DNA of 38,185 bases, taken from IMG/VR virus record IMGVR_UViG_3300032291_001215, positions 1 through 38,185 of that record. One strand, 5' to 3'. Shown here one piece after another: positions 22,366 through 32,116 of the stretch (its first letter is position 1; each line of letters starts with the position of its first letter). The notes under the pieces were generated by a model. The model was not told the origin of the DNA. It saw only the letters and a list, made by a program, of their open reading frames with translations, and did not search any database. The translations under genes were made by a program, and so were the position numbers. The stretch is from a virus.

Positions 22366-25300
22366 ATGGCGATTGAAAACAAATACAGCTACGTATACGA
22401 AGACAACCCAGAATACAGCGATGTCTATGTCAATGCATACCTGAACGCTCTTTCAGGCTATGGTTACAATGAAGAGGCCGTCAACAAGATGGCCCAATCC
22501 GTTTTTGGACAACCAGTAAAACAGGCCACAGTCCAAGCCGAGGTTGCCTCTCCTCTATCTACTATTGCCGCCCCAACTAATGTTGTCGAAACTACTGGAG
22601 CCGCAAATACTGGCGCCTTAGACAAATCAGGCGCTGTTACTCAAACCAATCTTAATCAACAGACCGTACCCACTGGTGCGCTTACACAAGCTACACAGCA
22701 AGCGACCACACAAAATCAAGTAACAACACCAAGCACATTGGCGGCTTCAGCCACTGATGTTGACGGGTTACCAACATCAACAGGTCTAACTGCCGCGCAG
22801 AAGTTGGAGCTAGATACTTCCTCTCAAGTTGACGCTGGAAAAACATCAACAGCAAAACCCACCACAGAAAAAATTGAGCTTGAGGGAAAAGTTTACGACA
22901 TCAATCTTGATGATGTTGCCAAACTCAAAGCTCAAATTTTGGCTCAAGGCACTTCAGCAAATTGGACTGGTGCTGGATATGGTTCTCCTGAAGCTAATGC
23001 TGAAGCCATGGCCAAACAGTTGGTTGCCAACGGCGTGAAGGACATCTATCAAGTTGGCATGGTTGATGTCAAAGTTGATCAAGCCGTTACGCCAGTTTAT
23101 GAACAAGGTGACTTGGTCAGTGATGGTGAAGGCGGAAGCTATTACACGCAAAAACTTGTTGGTTACAAGGACGCTCAAGGCAATATCGTAGACCCCAACT
23201 TGGTTAAAACAGAATACATCTCTGGTGGGGAAAGTGGTTCTGACACTACAGCGTATGTAGCTCCTATTGGAACCCAAAAAGTCATTGGTAACAAAGAAAC
23301 AGGACAAGCTTTAATTAAAGCTTTCAGCGAGTCCGACAAAATAGGCGACCTGTGGTCTGGAACCTATGCCGGCGAGGGAAACACAGCCTTCAGAACCACC
23401 TTTACTGCTGACGGGAAACCTATCTTTTACACAACTGGCGGGTCTTCCAATGACTTGGTCAAGATGTTTGCCGACGACCCAATCCTTGGGAAAATTGCCA
23501 CTGCCGCCGCCGCATACTTTGGTGGCCCAGCAGGCGTGGCCGCGCTACAAGCCGCTCAAGGTAAAAGCATTGAAGACATCGCAAAAGGGGCACTGCTGAC
23601 CTATGTGGGTGGTGAAGTTGCTGGACAGATTTCTGGATCTACGGATCTTGTAAACACAATTGGCGCTGACGCAACAAACGTGCTTGCCAAGGGTGCTGGA
23701 AAGTTGGTTTCAAGCCAAGGTAAAGCTGACATTGGCAACTTGCTGATTGGCGGCGGTATCGATGCAGGCGTAAACGCTATCGTTGGAACAATCGATGGTT
23801 TTGATAAATTAAGCGCTGGTGAGCAAGACTTTGTCAAAAACGTAGCAAAGACAACCCTTCAAAATGGTGGTGACTTATCTATTGGCGACTTGGTTGACGC
23901 TGGCATAACAGCCGCAACTACAGCCGCAAAAGCCTCTAAGACCGGGACAATTGCTACAGCTATTCAGGCTGACAAGGCTGTCAACGACGCTGTGAATGCT
24001 GAACTTGATAAGGCTTTGACATTTGATGCTAGTGGTGCGACAGACGTCAATGCGGCACAACAAGCGGCTGATGCGGCTGGTTACGGTAAGTTCACATTCG
24101 GTGGCAAGACTTACACGATTAACGCTAACGAAAACGCAAAGATTGCCGATCTTGAGAGCACCGTAAAATCAGAGACGGATGCGACAAAACTTGCTACAAC
24201 AGCCGCCAATCTGGCTGGCGGTGAGTTTGCCGGAGTAGATGCGGCTGTGGCGGCCAATGCAAAGGCCAACAATACTGTTATTGGTAATGATGAGGCTGAA
24301 ACTCCTGAGCAAGCCGCGGCTTTAGCCAAGGCTCGTAACCCAAATGGTACGACATTCACCTTTGGTGGCCAGACCTACACGTTAGGCACATCAAACGCCG
24401 CTTTGCAAGCCGCAGTTACTCAAGACAAAATTGACAGCGCGACTTCTTTTAATGATGCTTACAAAGCCGCTCGTGATGGCTTGGGGGCTGGCAAAATATT
24501 TACTTGGAACGGTAAACAGTACACCACTGACACCCGTGAAGAGAACCCATCTCTTGCCGCCGCGTCTGACATTGCTCGTCTGAACAGCATTGCCGCTTCA
24601 ACAGAGGCTGGTGGTGGTCGTGGATCAGCCGCTTCCTATGCCAACTATGACGCTAAAGCCGCCGCTAATGCATTGGACAAAACAAAAGTCATCCCAGACT
24701 TCACTGCTGGCGATGCATACGGCTTTAATGATACGGTCTACGACCCATCAACAGGCGTAGCGCTACTGAACAGCACAGCCACTGCCAACCCCAATACTGC
24801 TTTGGGTAAGGCTGTAATTGCCGCAAACAATGCCATAGGCTCTGTTGTGCAGACAGGACTGTCTAACCTTGCCAGCGCAGGCGGAGAGCAACTGGCGGCA
24901 TTTGGTGGCGCTTTGGCCACTATTGGCGCAACAGACGCGAACAACATGCTTGTGAAGGCTGGTAAAGCCGCCCAAGATCTTGGTTCTGCCATTGAAACTG
25001 CTGAGTCCAAGCAAGGCACACAGAATATTGTGAACGCCGTGTCCAAAGCCGATGGCATGGGCGGAAAGCTGATTGCTGGTTTGAAGGCTGGTTGGGAGAA
25101 CCCTGTTGCCGCTTTGAACATGATCACCCGCGAAGGCTTCCAAGAGATCTTGCCTGCTGGAGTGGCTCTTAAAGCCTCCAAGATCATGAGCCTTGCCGCG
25201 GCGGCGGGTATTGATACCGCTTTGAACGCCGGTGAGTCTATGGGTCAGGCATACAACGATGCTTATGCCGCGGCCATCGCCAAGGGCATGAGCAAAGAAA

Positions 25301-27519
25301 ACGCAGATGCACTGGCCACCAAAGTAGGTTTGTCTGCTGGCGCTATCACATTGGTCACCTCTGGTGTCATGGACGCCGCCTTGATCAAGACCGTGTTCCG
25401 AGAAGGCTCTGGCTCCATCGGATCTCAGCTTGCCAAGGGTTCAACCAAGGAAGGTATCTCTGAGAACATTGAAGAGACTGCCACAGCTTTGGCCACACAG
25501 TACCTCACCACAGGAAAGATTGACCTTGGTGATGCGATGACGCAAGGCGCACTTGGTCACTTGATTGGCAAAACAACTGCTGGCTCTGTTGGTGCGGTGG
25601 ATGTCGCCGCTCAGACTGAGACAATCAACAACAACATTTCAACCGCCGTCACTTCTGGAGATGCGGCAAGTGTGAACACGGCGATTACAAACTCTGTCCA
25701 ACAGTCTTTGACCAGTGGCGCGTCTGTTGAGGTTGCTGTTGGGGCTTCTGTCAACTCTGCGATCACCAACGGAGCTGATGCAGGCGCGTCTATCACCTCT
25801 GCCGTGACTTCTGCTGTAACAAATGGTGCAGACGTAACTCAGACCGTCACTTCGTCGATTGACTCAGCTATCACAGCAGGCGCTGACACCTCGGTTGCAA
25901 TCAATTCAACGGTGACCTCTGCTATCACAAGCGGTGCAGATGTGTCTCAGACTGTGTCCAGCTCAATTACAGCGGCCACCAATGCCGGCGTAAATGTTAC
26001 GACTGCAACCAATGCCGCCGTGACAGCCGCTGTATCCACCGCGGTGACGACCGGAGCCAATACAACCACCGCCATCAACACGGCTGTGACCGCGGCTGTA
26101 ACTTCTGGCGCAAATGTCAATGCGGCTGTGACGACCGCTGTAACTGCGGCTGTAGATTCATCGATCACCAATGCGGTGACCAATGGCACAAGCGTAGCTA
26201 CTGCCGTGACAAGCTCTGTGGCTACATCGGTTAATGCGGCTGTGACAAACAACACAAGCGTGACAACGGCGGTTGAGACTGCTGTAACTACGGCCATCAC
26301 TTCTGCGGTTACAAACAATGCAGATGTAAATACCGCTGTTAACTCAGCCGTGACTTCTGCGGTCACAACTGCTGTCACCAGCAACACCAACATAAACACC
26401 GCTGTAACTACCGCCGTCAACTCTGCTGTTACGACTGCGATCAACAACAACGTAAACGCAAACACGGCAATCACCACATCGGTAACAGCGGCAATCAATG
26501 CGGCAGTAACGACAAACGCCAACACCAACACAAATGTAAATACAAACGTAAATACAAATGTGAACACGAACGTGAACACCGCTGTCAACACTGCTGTGAC
26601 AACTGCCGTGGACGCGGCCGTGAATGCTGGTGTGGATGTCAACACTGCTGTAAATGCCGCTGTGAATGCCGCCGTCAGCACAAACGTCAAAATTGACATC
26701 AAAGAGCTGACAAAGTTGGCAACTGATGCGGCAACGGACTCTGTTGCAAAAGTTGACTTGATCAGCTCGGTCAATGACTTGATCTCAGGCACGCCAACGG
26801 ACAAGACAGTTACGTCAACAACACCTAAAACGCCTGTTACAAAAACACCTACAAAAACCTCGCCGGCTTTAACTGCTGGTTTGATGGCTGGCATGGTTGG
26901 CGGGGCTGATTTAGGTCGCCTGCCACCTCAAATGCTCAAGGCGTACATGACTCAGGATAAGTTCGTAGATCCGCTTGCCAAGCTTCATGCTTTGCAAGAT
27001 GACATGAATACTGAGAAAATGCCAGCATTACCTCAAGTTAATACACAGGAAGCAGATATGCCAGATCAAGGCACGTGGAAATACGGGAATGCCCCAGACG
27101 ACATTGACACATTGTTTGGTGAGCAACCAGAGGAAGAGGCCGCTTTCAAGGCTGGTGGCTACGTAGCCCCCTTGCAGATGGCCTCTGGTGGTGCTATGCC
27201 ATTGCCCCTGCTGGCCAAGTCTGGCGGTGCTCTAGGAGCCCTTCCCCGTCCTGACGGCCGCATGGATTTCCGCCACGGCGCCCATGTTGCCGGCGAGGGT
27301 GACGGCCAGTCCGACGACATCAAAGCCATGCTAGCTGACGGTGAGTTTGTGTTCCCTGCGGACGTAGTTTCTGCGCTGGGAAATGGCTCAACCAAGGCTG
27401 GTTCAGATAAACTATACGAAATGATGCACGCCATTCGTGAGAGAGCACGGTCTAAGAAGCCAAAAGACCTGCCACCACCAGCGCTGAAATCACCACTTGA
27501 CTACCTGAAGAAACGGTAA
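22366..27519 (+). CDS. Giant repeat-rich internal/ejection-type virion protein
   Basis: A 1717-residue protein. Residues 60-150 are low-complexity Thr/Gln/Ala. Residues about 560-735 contain three similar units with FTFGGKTYTI, FTFGGQTYTLG and FTWNGKQYTT. Residues about 930-1080 are helical (GFQEILPAGVALKAS, EGISENIEETATALATQYLT). Residues about 1098-1380 are a tandem repeat of Val/Ala/Thr/Asn tetrads. The C-terminal 140 residues (MASGGAMPLPLLAKSGGAL, GEGDGQSDDIKAMLADGEF, VFPADVVSALGNGSTKAG) form a tail shared by many phage ejection-block proteins. It heads the ejection block ending with a transglycosylase, so a role in DNA delivery is likely. An amphipathic repeat could contact membrane. Confidence 0.75.
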   Translation: MAIENKYSYVYEDNPEYSDVYVNAYLNALSGYGYNEEAVNKMAQSVFGQPVKQATVQAEVASPLSTIAAPTNVVETTGAANTGALDKSGAVTQTNLNQQTVPTGALTQATQQATTQNQVTTPSTLAASATDVDGLPTSTGLTAAQKLELDTSSQVDAGKTSTAKPTTEKIELEGKVYDINLDDVAKLKAQILAQGTSANWTGAGYGSPEANAEAMAKQLVANGVKDIYQVGMVDVKVDQAVTPVYEQGDLVSDGEGGSYYTQKLVGYKDAQGNIVDPNLVKTEYISGGESGSDTTAYVAPIGTQKVIGNKETGQALIKAFSESDKIGDLWSGTYAGEGNTAFRTTFTADGKPIFYTTGGSSNDLVKMFADDPILGKIATAAAAYFGGPAGVAALQAAQGKSIEDIAKGALLTYVGGEVAGQISGSTDLVNTIGADATNVLAKGAGKLVSSQGKADIGNLLIGGGIDAGVNAIVGTIDGFDKLSAGEQDFVKNVAKTTLQNGGDLSIGDLVDAGITAATTAAKASKTGTIATAIQADKAVNDAVNAELDKALTFDASGATDVNAAQQAADAAGYGKFTFGGKTYTINANENAKIADLESTVKSETDATKLATTAANLAGGEFAGVDAAVAANAKANNTVIGNDEAETPEQAAALAKARNPNGTTFTFGGQTYTLGTSNAALQAAVTQDKIDSATSFNDAYKAARDGLGAGKIFTWNGKQYTTDTREENPSLAAASDIARLNSIAASTEAGGGRGSAASYANYDAKAAANALDKTKVIPDFTAGDAYGFNDTVYDPSTGVALLNSTATANPNTALGKAVIAANNAIGSVVQTGLSNLASAGGEQLAAFGGALATIGATDANNMLVKAGKAAQDLGSAIETAESKQGTQNIVNAVSKADGMGGKLIAGLKAGWENPVAALNMITREGFQEILPAGVALKASKIMSLAAAAGIDTALNAGESMGQAYNDAYAAAIAKGMSKENADALATKVGLSAGAITLVTSGVMDAALIKTVFREGSGSIGSQLAKGSTKEGISENIEETATALATQYLTTGKIDLGDAMTQGALGHLIGKTTAGSVGAVDVAAQTETINNNISTAVTSGDAASVNTAITNSVQQSLTSGASVEVAVGASVNSAITNGADAGASITSAVTSAVTNGADVTQTVTSSIDSAITAGADTSVAINSTVTSAITSGADVSQTVSSSITAATNAGVNVTTATNAAVTAAVSTAVTTGANTTTAINTAVTAAVTSGANVNAAVTTAVTAAVDSSITNAVTNGTSVATAVTSSVATSVNAAVTNNTSVTTAVETAVTTAITSAVTNNADVNTAVNSAVTSAVTTAVTSNTNINTAVTTAVNSAVTTAINNNVNANTAITTSVTAAINAAVTTNANTNTNVNTNVNTNVNTNVNTAVNTAVTTAVDAAVNAGVDVNTAVNAAVNAAVSTNVKIDIKELTKLATDAATDSVAKVDLISSVNDLISGTPTDKTVTSTTPKTPVTKTPTKTSPALTAGLMAGMVGGADLGRLPPQMLKAYMTQDKFVDPLAKLHALQDDMNTEKMPALPQVNTQEADMPDQGTWKYGNAPDDIDTLFGEQPEEEAAFKAGGYVAPLQMASGGAMPLPLLAKSGGALGALPRPDGRMDFRHGAHVAGEGDGQSDDIKAMLADGEFVFPADVVSALGNGSTKAGSDKLYEMMHAIRERARSKKPKDLPPPALKSPLDYLKKR
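25671..26693 (+). repeat. Tandem 18+4n-residue repeat region inside the giant protein
   Basis: About 300 residues consist of units starting with a turn (NGAD, SGAN, NNTS) followed by tetrads of the form xAVT. Reading the units from turn to turn gives lengths 18, 18, 18, 18, 22, 18, 26, 22, 22, 22, 22, 22, 38 and 18, always 18 plus a multiple of 4. One unit contains a VNTN run repeated four times. The DNA is less repetitive than the protein, so the pattern is kept by selection or is old. It may form a long amphipathic helix array. Confidence 0.7.
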
Positions 27520-27530
27520 GGAGCGAAAAA

Positions 27531-28529
27531 ATGGGACTATTCCAAGGTGAAGCACCACCAAATGTACAGACGACCAGAGAGACGGCGGCTGTAGCTCCTC
27601 AGTACCTGACGGACTACCTGACCCAGCTTGCACAGCAAGGTCAGCAGTCTTTGGGCAAAGTTGACCCAACAACTGGGCAATATACCGCACCAACTCAGGA
27701 AGAGCTGAAGACTGCTGGAACGCCTTACGTTGCGCCTTTGAGTCAACTGCAACAGGATGTTGCCGCGTACGCTCCAGAGGCGCTGATGCGCTACCAAACG
27801 CCAATGGACGAGGCTTTGAAGTCTGGCCAAGCTGGCGCTGGTGTTGATACTTCTGACATCACCAAGTTTTACAACCCCTACGAAGCCGCTGTCGTTGACG
27901 ACATGGCCACTCGCAGTGCGACCAATGTCCAACGTAACCTTCTACCCCAGCTCAAGGCTGGCTTTGTCGGTTCTGGTGGTTTGGGTAGCACTCGCTATGC
28001 AAACGCCTTGGGTCAGACCATGGGCGACGTGAACACCACGCTATTGCAAGAGCAAAACAAAGCCAAGATGACTGGTTACCAGTCAGCCCTTGACGCCGCA
28101 CTGCGTGAGATGAGTGGCCAGACACAGTCCGCACAAGCTTTGGGCACTTTGGGCGCTCAAGAACAGCAAGCCGCCACGACTGGCTTGAAGACTGGTGCTG
28201 ACATCGGTGCTATTGAGCAAGCTCAAAATCAAGCTTTGATCAACGCGCCAACAACAATGGCCAGCAACGTGGCCCAGATCTTACGTGGCTACACGTACCC
28301 AACGGTCACGACCGAGAAGTACGACGGCCCAGCATCATCCTACGGCCCATCCATCTTGTCGCAGATTGGCGGCTTGGGTTCATTGGTTGCAAGTGGCACA
28401 AACAACACAAATACTGGTTGGTTGGATAAGGCTTTAAGCAAGGCTGGAACAGCAATTGATATTGCAATGAACCCTTCTGGCAATCCGCTTCAAACTGGCG
28501 AGTACTCTGACCCCGGATATTGGACTTGA
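27531..28529 (+). CDS. Putative internal/DNA ejection protein
   Basis: A 332-residue protein behind AAGGAGCG. It is Gln/Ala/Thr-rich and largely helical. QYLTDYLTQLAQQGQQSL lies near the start, FYNPYEAAVVDDMATRSATN at about 115-134, then LKAGFVGSGGLGSTRYANAL, and long helices to residue 250. The FYNPY and GFVGSGGLGSTRYA stretches recur in phage proteins encoded between the giant protein and the transglycosylase. That position, and the composition, fit the group of proteins carried in the head and ejected with DNA. No single family is certain. Confidence 0.65.
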   Translation: MGLFQGEAPPNVQTTRETAAVAPQYLTDYLTQLAQQGQQSLGKVDPTTGQYTAPTQEELKTAGTPYVAPLSQLQQDVAAYAPEALMRYQTPMDEALKSGQAGAGVDTSDITKFYNPYEAAVVDDMATRSATNVQRNLLPQLKAGFVGSGGLGSTRYANALGQTMGDVNTTLLQEQNKAKMTGYQSALDAALREMSGQTQSAQALGTLGAQEQQAATTGLKTGADIGAIEQAQNQALINAPTTMASNVAQILRGYTYPTVTTEKYDGPASSYGPSILSQIGGLGSLVASGTNNTNTGWLDKALSKAGTAIDIAMNPSGNPLQTGEYSDPGYWT

Positions 28530-28537
28530 GGTAAAAA

Positions 28538-30247
28538 ATGGCAGAAAAATCAGCTCCAATTTCGTTGGGTTACGGCACTTCTGCTTGGAGTGAGTACGAA
28601 GCCGCCCAGCAAGAGGCCAGAGACATCCTTGCACAGCGTCAAAACCGTTTGTTTGACCCTACCATGCTTGCCATGGCTCAAGGCTTCCTAGCGCCTACAA
28701 AGACTGGCTCTTTCGGTGAGTCTCTTGGCAACGTGGCCGCCGCTGTTGGCCCAGCCGCTCAGGCTGAAGAAAAGCGCACCATGGACATGGCTAAGATGCG
28801 CATGGAGCTGGCTCAGCAAGGTCTGCAAACAAGCATCCAAGCTGAGAACGCCAAGCAAGATCAAGCGATACTCGACAGATTCGCTCCCAAGCCCGCACAG
28901 CCTGCACCTGCCCCAGTTCAAGGTGGTGCTTCCATGCCTCCCGCCGCTGGTGGCGTTTCGTTGCCTGCCGCTCCTGCGGCCCCCGCAACAGCTCCTGCAC
29001 CTGCTGGCGCATTGCCTCAAGCGGCTCCTGCCGCCCCATCACCATTGGCTCAAGCCGCCCCACAACCTGCGCCTCAACCTGCCCAGCCTACTGGCCAGCA
29101 GTTGTTCCCTGCGCAACCTGCAACTTGGGATCAAGATGAGACGGCGTATGCCATGGCACAAAAGCGTGCTGGCAAGCCTATGGGCGAGATCTTGAAAGAG
29201 ATTGATGAGATTCGCCGCAAGAACGTCGTGGTTAACGAGCGTGGCGCAACAAACATCAAGACTGGCGAAGTGTTTTCGCCTGTTGACCCAACACCCACCG
29301 ATGTCAGGATTCCCGGCAAAGGCGTCTTTGTTACCAGCAAGACTATGGCAAGCCGTTTGGCTGGCGCACAGGCCGAGAACAATCCAGAGAAGTACTGGAC
29401 AATTGCTGATCAGATCACTCAAGGCGTTCAGCGTCCTACGAAGCCAGCTCCTGCCAACGCTACACCTACAGGTGCGCCACCCGCTAATGCGCCAGCACAG
29501 ACTGGCATGAAGACCAAAGCCCAAGAGGAGGCTGAGGCCACACAAGCCAAAGCCGAAGCTGAGAAGGCTGGTACTGGCCGCGGTGCACGTACAAGTACAG
29601 CAATGGACAAGGTTGAGCCTGCCATCGAGGTCAGAGCCGTTGCTCAAGCCGCCAAAGACTTGGTCAATCAAGAAGGCGGCGACAAAGTTGTTGGCATCTT
29701 TGAGAAGCCTACAGTTCGATCTGCGTTGGCCAAGATGGTTGACGAGGGCAAGTTCACGCCCGTCGGCTTCCGTGATGCCATGGTTGCGGCCAATGTTGCC
29801 TTCAACGTGCCCCAAAAGCCTGACGAAAGCTCCAAAGATTACACCCAGCGCAAGCAAGACATCTTGGATCGCTACTATCAACTGGGCACTCAGGTTGCCC
29901 GTGCACGGTTTGAGGCAAGTACATTGGCCAAAGGTCAGGGTGCATTCTCTGACGGTGAACGCCGCATGTTTGCTGATACGACGATCAACACAAAGATGTC
30001 GGTCAACTCGATCAACAAGACTGCTGACATGTTGCTTGCCCGAGCAAACTTTGCTGAGAAGATTGCAAATTCAATCGAAGACTCCAACCTGTCTTACGAC
30101 AGATTCCGCCGCACGCCTGAGTATCAGAAGATGCTCAAGGAGTACGAGGGCGAATTGCGCTCGATCTGGGGCGGCAAGACAGCCTCGACCAAGGGCAAGC
30201 CTGACTTAGATGCGGCTCGTGCGGCTGTCGAAAAAGAACTGCGTTAA
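28538..30247 (+). CDS. Putative internal virion protein with Pro/Ala-rich linker
   Basis: A 569-residue protein. Residues 1-110 are helical (SEYEAAQQEARDILAQRQNR, then AKMRMELAQQGLQTSIQAEN). Residues about 115-190 are a disordered Pro/Ala/Gln linker. Residues about 195-300 form a folded segment (AYAMAQKRAGKPMGEILKEI, VPGKGVF-like strands reading RIPGKGVFVTSKTMASRLA). After another Pro/Ala and charged linker, residues 350-569 are helical with YTQRKQDILDRYYQLGTQV and FSDGERRMFADTTINTKM, the last resembling a stretch common in phage internal proteins. It is followed 9 bases later by the transglycosylase. DNA ejection or scaffolding is likely. Confidence 0.6.
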   Translation: MAEKSAPISLGYGTSAWSEYEAAQQEARDILAQRQNRLFDPTMLAMAQGFLAPTKTGSFGESLGNVAAAVGPAAQAEEKRTMDMAKMRMELAQQGLQTSIQAENAKQDQAILDRFAPKPAQPAPAPVQGGASMPPAAGGVSLPAAPAAPATAPAPAGALPQAAPAAPSPLAQAAPQPAPQPAQPTGQQLFPAQPATWDQDETAYAMAQKRAGKPMGEILKEIDEIRRKNVVVNERGATNIKTGEVFSPVDPTPTDVRIPGKGVFVTSKTMASRLAGAQAENNPEKYWTIADQITQGVQRPTKPAPANATPTGAPPANAPAQTGMKTKAQEEAEATQAKAEAEKAGTGRGARTSTAMDKVEPAIEVRAVAQAAKDLVNQEGGDKVVGIFEKPTVRSALAKMVDEGKFTPVGFRDAMVAANVAFNVPQKPDESSKDYTQRKQDILDRYYQLGTQVARARFEASTLAKGQGAFSDGERRMFADTTINTKMSVNSINKTADMLLARANFAEKIANSIEDSNLSYDRFRRTPEYQKMLKEYEGELRSIWGGKTASTKGKPDLDAARAAVEKELR

Positions 30248-30256
30248 GGAATACAA

Positions 30257-31813
30257 ATGGCCGAACTGAATTTCTTGAAGGCGCTGGATAAAGATCAGCT
30301 TGAGTACGCTCGACAAGTGGCGATCAAAGCCAAAGAGTTGGGCGTGCCACCTGCGCTTGCCATTTCTATTGCTTTCAAGGAAAGTAGCCTTCGCCCTGAT
30401 GCGCCTGACAGCGAAGATGGTGCTGTTGGCCTCATGCAGATATTGCCTAAGACAGCCAAAACCTACGGCTACTCAGAAAAAGATCTGCGCGACACAACCA
30501 AGAACATCGAAGCCGGCATTAAAAACATCAAAGAGGCTTTGGAATACACGGGCAACGACCCCAAGCTGACTGCCGTGTACTACCACAGCGGCCCTGATGC
30601 GATTGCTGATCTTGCCTCTGGCAAACCCATGGGCCCACGCGCCAAAGAGTATGTCAAAAAGCTCAATGAGTTTGGCACGTTTGGCTTCCCAGCCACTGCT
30701 TCTGGTGAGGCCGCCCCGGCGGAGCAAGCAGAGCAAACAGAGCAAACAGAGCAAACGGGGCAAGCCGACGAGGGCAAGCTAGACACAACCGGCGTGAAGA
30801 TGGTCACCCCTGAGCAGGACTTTATCCGCGAGAACTCTGAAGCTGACCTGCGTCGCCAAGAATACGGTTTGGCTGGCGGTTTAACTGGTGCCGCTATTGC
30901 TGGCGCTCCCGTTGTTGCCAAGGTTGCAACAGGTGCAATGGGACGTGTGGCCAGAGCCATAGCACCAAAGCCCACAGGAGCCCCTACAGGCGGTTTATCC
31001 ATGGCTGGTGCACCAACTCCCCCACAAGCGCCTCCAAGCGCTCCTACGGGCGGTTTACCGCAGGGCCAACCTCAGTCCATCATGCGTCAAGGCGCCCCTG
31101 CTACTGGCTACGGCACGTACAACTACGGCCTATCCCAAGGTCTGACAGACATCGAGTCTGGTTTGGCCAAGGACATGACCAAAGAAGCTGGTGGTGTGCA
31201 TGACCTGCTAACTCAGCGCCGTGAGGCCATGAACCGCCTGCAAGGCATGGGTGTGAACAACTTTGTTGAAAACCCACGCTTTGGTGGAATCATGACGGCC
31301 GCTCCTAGTGTTGGTGGTGGCCCACGTGAGTCCTATGCTTTGCGTTCACCAGAGGCGGGTCAACCTGCACAGCTTGCACCCATCCCCAAGGCGGCGCCCA
31401 TCCCCACGACACCTCCACCCCCATCTGGCTTGGATCAAGTCAAGAACATGTTTACGAACATGATGCGACAGGGTTCTAAGATCATGCCGTTTGTTGGCCC
31501 ACCTTTGGCTGGCCTGAGCATTGGGCGCGATCTTGCTGACATCCAGACCCAGTACGAGCGTGCTCCCGTAGAACGTGACTACACCGATATGGGTTTGTCT
31601 GCCGCTGGCGCATTGGCCACAGGAGCCACGTTGACTCCAGCATGGCCGGCCGCGTTGCCTTTGAGCATTAGTTTGCCAACCGTGCGAAACATCCGCAGGA
31701 ACGTGCTTGCTCAAGAGTCTGACCCTGATTACCAGCAGTATTTGAAGTCTGAGCCAACAGCGCAAGAGCTGGAGACAGCAAGCCGTCCAGCTTTCCGTTA
31801 CGCTAGACCCTGA
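30257..31813 (+). CDS. Virion-associated SLT lytic transglycosylase
   Basis: A 518-residue protein. Residues 15-145 are a soluble-lytic-transglycosylase domain: the catalytic Glu is E42 in AFKESSLRPDA, followed by GAVGLMQILPKTAKTYGY (GLMQ at 58-61) and TAVYYHSGPDAI near 106. It would cut peptidoglycan locally during infection to let the ejection proteins and DNA cross the cell wall. Residues 155-175 hold a short EQTEQTEQTGQ repeat, and residues 205-240 are a hydrophobic Gly/Ala segment (GLTGAAIAGAPVVAKVATGA) that may insert in membrane. Pro/Gly linkers follow to residue 400. It is the last gene before the strong terminator. Confidence 0.88.
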   Translation: MAELNFLKALDKDQLEYARQVAIKAKELGVPPALAISIAFKESSLRPDAPDSEDGAVGLMQILPKTAKTYGYSEKDLRDTTKNIEAGIKNIKEALEYTGNDPKLTAVYYHSGPDAIADLASGKPMGPRAKEYVKKLNEFGTFGFPATASGEAAPAEQAEQTEQTEQTGQADEGKLDTTGVKMVTPEQDFIRENSEADLRRQEYGLAGGLTGAAIAGAPVVAKVATGAMGRVARAIAPKPTGAPTGGLSMAGAPTPPQAPPSAPTGGLPQGQPQSIMRQGAPATGYGTYNYGLSQGLTDIESGLAKDMTKEAGGVHDLLTQRREAMNRLQGMGVNNFVENPRFGGIMTAAPSVGGGPRESYALRSPEAGQPAQLAPIPKAAPIPTTPPPPSGLDQVKNMFTNMMRQGSKIMPFVGPPLAGLSIGRDLADIQTQYERAPVERDYTDMGLSAAGALATGATLTPAWPAALPLSISLPTVRNIRRNVLAQESDPDYQQYLKSEPTAQELETASRPAFRYARP

Positions 31814-31863
31814 TTGCCCTTTGTTTGTCCTTCATAGTGCTAATCGCAGTTGCCTATGAATTT

Positions 31864-31893
31864 GCCCTCCCCTAATACGGGAGGGCTTTTTTT
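31864..31893 (+). terminator. Rho-independent terminator of the late operon
   Basis: A perfect 8-base-pair stem (GCCCTCCC at 31864-31871 with GGGAGGGC at 31879-31886), a 7-base loop, and seven T directly after. It lies 51 bases behind the transglycosylase stop and faces the convergent minus-strand genes. There is no T-run on the other side, so it should act mainly on plus-strand transcripts. Confidence 0.93.
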
Positions 31894-32116
31894 ACAGCTC
31901 TTGCTCGAAACGCTTAGCATCCACAAGGTCGTCAAACTCGTGGCATTCCTTGCGGTCTCGTGGGTTCTCGTTGAACTCTTGTTTGACAAAGTCCCTGACC
32001 ACGTAATACCTCTGGGCGTCCTCTGACCAAGCCTTAATCTGATCGAGGAAGACTGGAAGCTGGGAGGGCTTCCAATCCTCGCCAAACAGCTCGTTGACGA
32101 ACTGCTTGGGTGTCAT
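31892..32116 (-). CDS. Small phage protein, last gene of the minus operon
   Basis: A 74-residue acidic protein (TPKQFVNELFGEDWKPSQLP, then a helical charged C-terminus ending KRFEQEL). Its ATG overlaps the TGA of the upstream minus gene (ATGA), which decides this frame over another open frame in the same place. Its stop codon lies at the edge of the late-operon terminator hairpin. The family is not recognised. Confidence 0.65.
   Translation of the reverse strand: MTPKQFVNELFGEDWKPSQLPVFLDQIKAWSEDAQRYYVVRDFVKQEFNENPRDRKECHEFDDLVDAKRFEQEL

Noticed and set aside
25947-26894. Long minus-strand frame of 315 codons.
   Set aside because: It mirrors the repeated Val/Ala/Thr tetrads of the plus-strand giant protein; its low-complexity sequence is an artefact of the repeat.
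29039-29881. Minus-strand frame of 280 codons.
   Set aside because: It lies wholly within the internal virion protein, has no ribosome binding site or family motif, and its Leu/Cys/Arg-rich sequence is typical of an antisense shadow.
31864-31893. Bidirectional terminator between convergent operons.
   Set aside because: A T-run exists only in the plus direction; downstream on the minus strand the sequence begins AAATTC.
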